Both the position numbers and the translations under genes were made by a program. DNA of 64,000 bases from an uncultured Butyricicoccus sp. (GTDB lineage: Bacteria > Bacillota > Clostridia > Oscillospirales > Butyricicoccaceae): positions 22,931 to 86,930 of the forward strand of contig CAJUDU010000002.1 in NCBI GenBank assembly GCA_910584935.1, written 5' to 3'. The notes beneath the pieces are model-generated. The model was not told the DNA's origin. It made no database searches and saw nothing but the letters and a program-made list of their open reading frames with translations. Of this stretch, positions 57,663 to 64,000 are shown piece by piece. Positions within the stretch are counted from its first letter, which is position 1; every line of letters starts with the position of its first letter.

Positions 57663-60600
57663 TTATTCGTCCTCTTGTTTTTTACGGGGCTTCAGCAACC
57701 CAATCCCAAGGGCAGATGCAAAGCAGATGCCAAGCCAGAACCATGGATGATTTGGGTCATCGGTTTTAGGGGTTGTATCCAAGCGCGCCAGTGGTGTTGG
57801 CGTTGAGGTCATTGGCGCAAGTGGAATTGGTTCCTCTGGAAGATAAACATATTCTTCATTTTCCGGATCCCAAGTCTTAATATACGTCTGTGGTACATCT
57901 TCTTCCATGATTGTGATTTCTTCTGGGCTATCTGGTTCATTCGGGTCAGGTTCTTCACCAGGATAATATACCTGTGGTGTCGGTGGTTCATCAATTTCCG
58001 TATCCGGGGTCGGACGGCGTCCGCCGCCGCCACCGCCGCTGCGGTAGTTATCAAAGGCAACGGTATTTGCCCCCACTGTAATTGTTCCTGAACCGGATAT
58101 GGTATTGCCATTGCCATCAGTTATGGTCGCGCTATAATCCTCCGCGTTTTCAGTTACCGTGTATGTGGTACCGATTGGCAAGCCTGAAACGCTGACTGAT
58201 TCACCATGGCGCAGTAAGAATGTTGCTGTCCCATTTGTAATATTACCCTGTACACCATTATTGCGTGTATATACGCCGGTATATGGTGTGCCATCTGTAT
58301 TACGCAGGGTTAAAGTAAAGGTAAAATCACGCTGGGTACTGCTGCGGTTGCCGCTGACTACTTTGCTAATCAGCAAGTTGCCAAACTCTGAACCGGTTTC
58401 AGGTGTCTTTTTGTTTGTAAACGCAACAGTTGCCGCATTCTCTGAAATTGTACCTTCCACTAGATTGGTTTGGCTGACGGTTGCTCCTGTCAAAACATCT
58501 ACTTTATCCAGTGTATAACCATTTGCATTTTTTTCTGTTACTGTATACTTTGTGCCAATCAGCAACCCACTGATAACAGCTTGCTGCCCATGTGTCAATG
58601 TGAATACCAATGGATTTTCCGCATTCAACTCGACCGCGGTTCCCTCTTGGTCGGCAACTTTTACACGGGCATTTGTCAGGTCTGTACCTGCTGCAAAAGT
58701 GACTGTAAACTGAAACGGTGTTGTATCGCCTGCAATCGCCTGATTGTTTTGGTCGACAACAGTCTTGCTGATTGTTAACGGTGCAGGTGATTTCGGTTTT
58801 TCATTTTCAGTATAGGTATTGGTTGCAGTAATTTCAATCGCTGGGGTGGTATTGTTCGCACTTTGGATTGTAAACAGGACTTTGTTTTCTTCAATTGGGG
58901 TAACAGCACCATCAAAGGCAACTTTTGACCATGTGTAGCCGAATACCGTATCTTTGGGCACTTCTTCAATGGTGTAATCATCACAAGGCATATTGATAAC
59001 CGTGATAACGCCTTCACTGTCACCTTTCTTTACGGTAACAGAAACTTCCATCTCGCCGTCTTCCGCTTCATGCCACGGAATCGGCGTTGCCTCATCAGTC
59101 ACTGTTTCATCCGCATCAGCACCAGTATCTTCTGTATCGCCCTCGGTCACCGTGGTTGCTGCCAAACCTGGCAGCGGGTCCGCCAATGCTGGGAGATTTG
59201 TTGGATTTTCCCGATTTGCATCTTGATTTTGTTCATCCAAGCTGCTTTCTGCAATCGGCACCGGCATATTCCTTGCAATCTTGAATGTAAAGGTTTTATC
59301 CTCATCTGCAAGTATTGAATTTCCAGCAGCATCTTTTAGTTGCTTAGTAATTGTCAGCTTGCCCTTTACTGGTTTATTTTTTACAGTAAGGGTTTTATCT
59401 GTGCTGCTCCAATCTGAACCAACCGCATTGCCTGCTGAATCAGTAATGGTAACAGTTCCCTTGTCATCAATGGTGACAGTCCATGTTGTACTAACTGCCT
59501 GATAATTTTCCGGGGCCTTTGTTTCTGTTAATGTATACGTGTCAGCCTCCAGATATTTGAATGTAACAGTGCCTGCTTCTGGTGTTGTTTGTGTCCGTAT
59601 CACCTCGCCATCTTTGGATAGCGTAAATGTTGCACCTGGTAAATATTTTTTCGGATTTTCTTCATCCACTTTATAAACCGAAAATTCATATGCACCAGTT
59701 GACCAGGTATTGGTCAGCGCAATGGATGTATTTTCTCCTGCCTTTGCAGCAGAAGCAAACGCACCTAATTTTTCACCAGTACTGCTAAAAATCTCACAGT
59801 AACCAGTATCGTCAAATGTTAATTTTTCTACGACTGGTTGATATTTTTCTTCATCATTTTTCTGATAAAGTGTCTTAACTTCTGATGCACCCACAGCATT
59901 TCTTTGCTCATTGATAAAGTTCCGCAGTGATGCAAACTCATCTGTACTGGTAATCCCAGTTTCTTTGATAGAATAACGATAAGCTGCACCTGTTTTGGCG
60001 TCATGGGACGGCAAATTTTCAAATGCACACTGCCATTTTCCATCAGCATCAACTGCCTTTTCGGCGGTTTTGTACTCTACTGGTTTTTCATACACAGGCT
60101 CATTATCCTGGTTTACCAGCGGATATCCATTCCATGTTTTTTGTTTTTCATAATAAAGCTGCACATGGATTTTCAGATCTTTCACCGCATCCGACGATAT
60201 GTCAGACCATTCTTTCTTAACTGATAGCTCTGTACACTTAACAGTATTTGTGAACGTAAAGAAATCATCGCCATTGCTCCATGTCGCTGGTGTGTCTTTT
60301 GTTACTATCCAGCCAGTTGGTGTTTTGCCGTTATAGTCAGCCGAATCTGCCGCTTCGGTTTGCGAATCACCTTCAGGTGTGGTTGGCGCTTTCAATTCGG
60401 GTGAAACTGCAATACCTATAATCTTATGGTGTGTAGTATTTGCGCTTTCTTCTGCTTTTTCTGTTGTTATTGTGATGGTATAAACAGTGTCATCATACTC
60501 AACACCATTGATATCTCCCTTCACTTCCTTCATATAGAGTGTGTATGTGTTATTCTGGGCGGTTTGTATGTTCATGATATCCTGCAGCGAAACAGCCTTA

Positions 60601-63389
60601 AACTGGATATTCCCATCCGCATCATTTGTTGCAGCAGCCAGTTCTGTTTTCACTGTTTCGCCGCCATCATCACTCGCATATAGGCTAAACTTAAACACCT
60701 GCCCTTCTTCAAGAGAAAGTGGATTTCCCTTGTCATCTTGGTACTGCTTCTTTGCTTGCAGCTTCAGTTCATCATAAATATTGATGCGACTGTCTTCTTC
60801 ACCGAAAATGAGTACACCATTACATCCAACGCCGCCGCCATGAATGCTGGAGGTATTGCCTTGAATGAAAACCTTTGCAGCTTTTTCTGCTTTATCCTTA
60901 GCCGTTTCTGTCGGATCTGCGCCTAAAATCACAACACCATGATAGAAACCATTCTCTGGCCAAACGGTTTCAACAGCGAATTCTTCTGGATTCTTATCAT
61001 TATATCCTGACCAGTTTTCACTGCCGCCGCCGAGCATCTTATCATATACTTTCGTATCACCTGCGCAGAAGTAATCTTCAAACGAACCAAGCTTACTTTG
61101 GAAGTTTTTCCATATTTCATATCCATCCGCATAATATTCGCTCTCAGCACTTCCAAGCTTTTGGCTATGGGCATCATCGCTATTGTTCGCTGTATTTTCA
61201 AAGATTGCAGCACCATTAACATTAAGCAATGAATTTTCGCCATGAATACAACCGGCTACGCCACCGCCTAAACCATCAGCTGTGTTTCCTGTAATCAAAG
61301 CGTTTTTAATATACATTTTGGCATCCTTATTGACAAAGATACCGCCACCGCCAAGGTCAACTTTAGTATTCGTTTGGTTATTGGATATTGTACCACCGGT
61401 TATCTGTCCTTGTTTGTCTTGACTTGCAAGCCCAAAATAGAAGATGCCGCCGCCTTCATGTTCTTCAGCAATATTTCCTGTGATTGTGCCTCCTGTCATT
61501 GTAAAATTACCAGTAGTATAAATACCGCCACCTTGAGTTTTAGCTGTATTATTAGAAATTTTACCGCCGCTAAGATTCAATTCATTATTATCAGATTTGG
61601 GCCATCCCTCGCTCCACTGCAAGAAGATACCACCGCCGCCATTGGTTGCAGTATTGCCTGAAATTGTGCCACCGCTCATGTTGATCGTTATTTCACCAGT
61701 AGCATTATTTTTACCATAGATACCACCGCCGTTTTGCGCCGCAGTGTTACCAGAAATCTGGCCGCCATTCATATTAACTGTACAGCCATCATTTATGCAG
61801 ATACCGCCGCCATTGGTTGCTGTATTGCCTGCAATTTTGCCGCCACTCACGGTAAGTCTGCCGTTGTTTTGCACATAAATGCCGCCGCCTTGCGCCACCG
61901 TTTGGGCACCCCATGCGCTTACAGTGTCGATTGCTGCATTATCCAAGATAGCGCCGCCGGTCATTTCCATTGTGCCACCGTTGACAAACACGCCGCCACC
62001 TTTGGCTACCTGATTCTTGTTTTCGCTGATAACACCATCACTCATATTAAACAAGGCATTTTCAGAAATAAAAATAGCACGATTACTGCTTGTTGTTGTA
62101 ATTTTGCCGCCCTGCAGATTCAAAGTACCTTTTGTTTCAATATTAATCGCATTATCAATCTCTTTACCTATAATTTGACCCTGACCAGCTTCACCCGGAT
62201 CGTTTTCAGAATCAGGAATATCGATAATAGTCAATGTGCCTTTTACATTAATCGCATTATCCTGTTGCCCATCTGATTTCTTTGCACTACTGATGGTAAG
62301 GGTATGACCGTTCAGGTTCAGTGTAACACCTTTATCCGCCGGAATGGTAAGCGCTGTACTTCCACCATCAATATCCTTTGTCAATACAATGGATTTTTCT
62401 CCATTGCTAATTTTCGCTTGCAAATCGGCAAAAGACGATACACCATCACCTCGTGAAAGCACAGTAACTTCTTGGGTAAAGACTCCTTCCGCAAGCCTTA
62501 CCTTTAACTGAGATTCTTCTTCTGCCGCAGGCGAAATTCCCTCTTCCTGCGATAAATTCTCATCAGGATTTATCACATCAACATAAGCATGATATGTGAT
62601 TGTATATGCCGCAGCTGCCTGAGGGGTTAATTTGAAATTTTCGACTGGGTTTTCAAAAGAATAAACTTCAGTTTCAGTGGTATTTTCACCTTGTTTTATC
62701 TTTTCAACAATTTTTTGCACCTCTACGTCTGGCTGATATGAGTTACTCTTATACGAATAATCATCAACAGATACGCCACTTGTGAAATATTCCAAATCAT
62801 AGGGGTTTTCCGCGCCCTCAGCCAGCGCAAATATAGTTCTTTGTGGCGCATTGGGAATGGTTAATGTTTCCGGCTTATAAGAATCATCTGGTTTTATTTG
62901 AATAATTGATGGTGCCGCAGGCTTCCCATCTTCAGATGTTTCACCATCCGCGCCAGTGTCAATATTATCTGGCGTGTCTGCTTCCCCAGTTTCTGTATCC
63001 GAGCTGATATTATCGGAATCTTTTATTTCCGCATCATCAGTATTATTGTTTTCCACATCAGTACCATTGTCATCCTGTGTTTCTTCTGGTTCTTGTGGTT
63101 CTTCTGAGGGAACTTCTTCCTGTGCGCCTGCAGTGATTGTGCATTCTGGGCATACATGACCGCATATCCCATTCGCATCATAACCGCAGTTTTCATCATG
63201 GGCTTGATGATTTGGGCATACAGATGCCATATCATCAGTTGCCATGGCGATAGACCCAATTGTTGGCACCATCATGCATCCACACAAAACCACTGCCAAA
63301 TAACGGCGCATCAGACGCCGCTGCTTGGATTCCGGCTTCAAATGCTTGGGTGTTGGGATGCTGATTCGCTCTAATAATTTTTTCAGCAT
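57663..63389 (-). CDS. Giant sortase-type adhesin with beta-helix and Cna-B/SpaA-like repeats
   Basis: A ~1,908-residue surface protein. A long basic N terminus and signal helix (RRYLAVVLCGCMMVPTIGSI) are followed by a Cys/His motif (CPNHQAHDENCGYDANGICG). An acidic Asp/Thr/Glu-rich linker comes next, then a right-handed parallel beta-helix region at ~450-800 with units like GGGICINDGCTVNMNGGQIS and GNTATNGGG. At least five Cna-B, SpaA or DUF5979-like domains at ~1000-1830 follow (YEFSVYKVDEENPKKYLPGA, TLTVKNKPVKGKLTITKQL, VTEKNANGYTLDKVD). The tail is a proline-rich wall spanner and the sorting signal TPKTDDPNHPWFWLGICFAS with a positive KPRKKQEDE end. The signal is PKTDD, not LPxTG. The start at 63389 follows GGGAGG. 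Confidence 0.9.
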   Translation of the reverse strand: MLKKLLERISIPTPKHLKPESKQRRLMRRYLAVVLCGCMMVPTIGSIAMATDDMASVCPNHQAHDENCGYDANGICGHVCPECTITAGAQEEVPSEEPQEPEETQDDNGTDVENNNTDDAEIKDSDNISSDTETGEADTPDNIDTGADGETSEDGKPAAPSIIQIKPDDSYKPETLTIPNAPQRTIFALAEGAENPYDLEYFTSGVSVDDYSYKSNSYQPDVEVQKIVEKIKQGENTTETEVYSFENPVENFKLTPQAAAAYTITYHAYVDVINPDENLSQEEGISPAAEEESQLKVRLAEGVFTQEVTVLSRGDGVSSFADLQAKISNGEKSIVLTKDIDGGSTALTIPADKGVTLNLNGHTLTISSAKKSDGQQDNAINVKGTLTIIDIPDSENDPGEAGQGQIIGKEIDNAINIETKGTLNLQGGKITTTSSNRAIFISENALFNMSDGVISENKNQVAKGGGVFVNGGTMEMTGGAILDNAAIDTVSAWGAQTVAQGGGIYVQNNGRLTVSGGKIAGNTATNGGGICINDGCTVNMNGGQISGNTAAQNGGGIYGKNNATGEITINMSGGTISGNTATNGGGGIFLQWSEGWPKSDNNELNLSGGKISNNTAKTQGGGIYTTGNFTMTGGTITGNIAEEHEGGGIFYFGLASQDKQGQITGGTISNNQTNTKVDLGGGGIFVNKDAKMYIKNALITGNTADGLGGGVAGCIHGENSLLNVNGAAIFENTANNSDDAHSQKLGSAESEYYADGYEIWKNFQSKLGSFEDYFCAGDTKVYDKMLGGGSENWSGYNDKNPEEFAVETVWPENGFYHGVVILGADPTETAKDKAEKAAKVFIQGNTSSIHGGGVGCNGVLIFGEEDSRINIYDELKLQAKKQYQDDKGNPLSLEEGQVFKFSLYASDDGGETVKTELAAATNDADGNIQFKAVSLQDIMNIQTAQNNTYTLYMKEVKGDINGVEYDDTVYTITITTEKAEESANTTHHKIIGIAVSPELKAPTTPEGDSQTEAADSADYNGKTPTGWIVTKDTPATWSNGDDFFTFTNTVKCTELSVKKEWSDISSDAVKDLKIHVQLYYEKQKTWNGYPLVNQDNEPVYEKPVEYKTAEKAVDADGKWQCAFENLPSHDAKTGAAYRYSIKETGITSTDEFASLRNFINEQRNAVGASEVKTLYQKNDEEKYQPVVEKLTFDDTGYCEIFSSTGEKLGAFASAAKAGENTSIALTNTWSTGAYEFSVYKVDEENPKKYLPGATFTLSKDGEVIRTQTTPEAGTVTFKYLEADTYTLTETKAPENYQAVSTTWTVTIDDKGTVTITDSAGNAVGSDWSSTDKTLTVKNKPVKGKLTITKQLKDAAGNSILADEDKTFTFKIARNMPVPIAESSLDEQNQDANRENPTNLPALADPLPGLAATTVTEGDTEDTGADADETVTDEATPIPWHEAEDGEMEVSVTVKKGDSEGVITVINMPCDDYTIEEVPKDTVFGYTWSKVAFDGAVTPIEENKVLFTIQSANNTTPAIEITATNTYTENEKPKSPAPLTISKTVVDQNNQAIAGDTTPFQFTVTFAAGTDLTNARVKVADQEGTAVELNAENPLVFTLTHGQQAVISGLLIGTKYTVTEKNANGYTLDKVDVLTGATVSQTNLVEGTISENAATVAFTNKKTPETGSEFGNLLISKVVSGNRSSTQRDFTFTLTLRNTDGTPYTGVYTRNNGVQGNITNGTATFLLRHGESVSVSGLPIGTTYTVTENAEDYSATITDGNGNTISGSGTITVGANTVAFDNYRSGGGGGGRRPTPDTEIDEPPTPQVYYPGEEPDPNEPDSPEEITIMEEDVPQTYIKTWDPENEEYVYLPEEPIPLAPMTSTPTPLARLDTTPKTDDPNHPWFWLGICFASALGIGLLKPRKKQEDE

Positions 63390-64000
63390 TTCATAAACCT
63401 CCCTATAAAACAACAAAATCTATATGTCCCAGGCTATGTCTTTCCATCCCTTTTTCAAGCAGTCATTCATATGCCTGGTTTGTTAACGCGATAAGCTTAT
63501 CGCGGATAGCTTAATAAGTGCTTTCATTGTTATAAGCACCTTGGTTTCGTTTTTCTCAGCTTTGCAACTGCTGTTTTACAAACTTCCTTTATTGCATTCC
63601 ATATTTGCAACGCTTTTGATCATTCGCGACAGTCTCTATATCCAGATTCCTGTCACATTACGTGTCTTAATCAACAAATATGTCTGCTTTTTTGTTTTAT
63701 TACCTGTCATGGCTGTAAATATCTCGAACGGCAAACCCTATCTGGATATCATCTGGCAAAATAGTGTGTACAAATGCATTTTCACTCGCATTTTTCTAAT
63801 ATATTGCAAATGTCCATCCAAAACAAATATTCTGACATTTATTATCGGTTAAGAATCAGCATTCTTCTGTCAAAAATTATCTTACTACAATGCTGTTTTG
63901 CTCCTATTTACAGAAATAAACCATAAATACAACAGAATTTATACAATTAAGGCAATACCGCACAATGAGGTTTGCCTAAAAATAAGACATCCTCAACTGA
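63390..64000. other. 610-bp upstream region of the adhesin, with an 18-bp palindrome
   Basis: No credible gene; the plus-strand frame at 63541-63852 is hydrophobic by AT bias and lacks a ribosome site. CGCGATAAGCTTATCGCG at 63487-63504 is a perfect palindrome ~100 bp before the adhesin start and could be an operator for its control. The rest is AT-rich. Confidence 0.5.

Noticed and set aside
61600..62060. Regular repeats in the adhesin that could be mistaken for a CRISPR array or satellite.
   Set aside because: They encode beta-helix coils (GGI and SGN units) in one open frame, with variable spacing and no constant repeat.
63541..63852. A 103-codon plus-strand ORF near the right edge.
   Set aside because: Hydrophobic by AT bias, no ribosome site, and located in the upstream region of the adhesin.

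Overview
The window looks like chromosomal DNA of an anaerobic, probably endospore-forming Clostridia member, most likely of the Oscillospirales (Ruminococcaceae-like). The reasons are a sodium-pumping oxaloacetate decarboxylase, a T-box-controlled trp operon, CarD, IreB, a DUF3793-flavodoxin pair, a SpoIVFB-like protease pair and a sortase-type adhesin. Species is not determinable from the sequence alone.

Region 1 (1 to about 16.63 kb) is the right part of an integrated conjugative or mobilizable element related to the Tn916/Tn1549 world. It carries an accessory protein cut by the window edge, a small cysteine protein, a low-GC DarT/DarG ADP-ribosylation toxin-antitoxin pair, a relaxase and MobC with a probable oriT, an XRE regulator, a cargo island that looks like antimicrobial-peptide or cell-envelope resistance, and a terminal module of sigma factor, small helix-turn-helix protein, structure-rich non-coding DNA, excisionase and tyrosine integrase. 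The island holds a VanZ-RDD fusion, a VanS/VanR-like two-component system, an ABC transporter with two permeases, a lipoprotein, a YxeA-like protein and a stand-alone peptidoglycan glycosyltransferase. The element ends in the 3' end of a tRNA-Arg(CCT) gene. No type IV secretion genes are visible; they may lie left of the window.

Region 2 (16.7 to 33.1 kb) is core metabolism: oadA-oadG-biotin carrier-oadB, then a complete trpEGDCFBA operon behind a consensus promoter and T-box leader, then hisC on the opposite strand, then a response regulator, histidine kinase and HtrA-type protease operon with PhoB-like direct repeats at its promoter.

Region 3 (33.1 to 47.9 kb) is mostly housekeeping: ispD-ispF, carD, an M23/M50 pair resembling SpoIVFA/SpoIVFB, a flavodoxin-DUF3793 operon with two DtxR-like palindromes, proB-hydrolase-proA-CYTH, ireB, nth, glyA, a secreted WG-repeat/SLH protein flanked by direct repeats, and infC-rpmI-rplT with an AUU start codon for infC.

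Region 4 (47.9 to 53.4 kb) has a DUF1292 gene, a strong 6S RNA candidate, a separate small transcription unit (promoter, multibranched leader, 33-codon ORF, terminator) that I cannot assign to a known class, then ppk, a YoaK-like membrane protein, an ECF S component and a DUF4234 protein.

Region 5 (53.4 to 64 kb) is a fast-evolving surface-protein region. It has a broken stalk-domain gene, two small secreted-protein genes sharing a duplicated leader of about 311 bp and similar signal peptides but unlike mature domains, repeated terminators, and a giant adhesin of about 1,908 residues with beta-helix and Cna-B-like repeats.

The best candidates for something undescribed are the 48.87 to 49.20 kb small transcription unit, the duplicated leader/secreted-protein modules at 55 to 57.2 kb, and the structured non-coding stretch of the mobile element at 14.3 to 14.64 kb.
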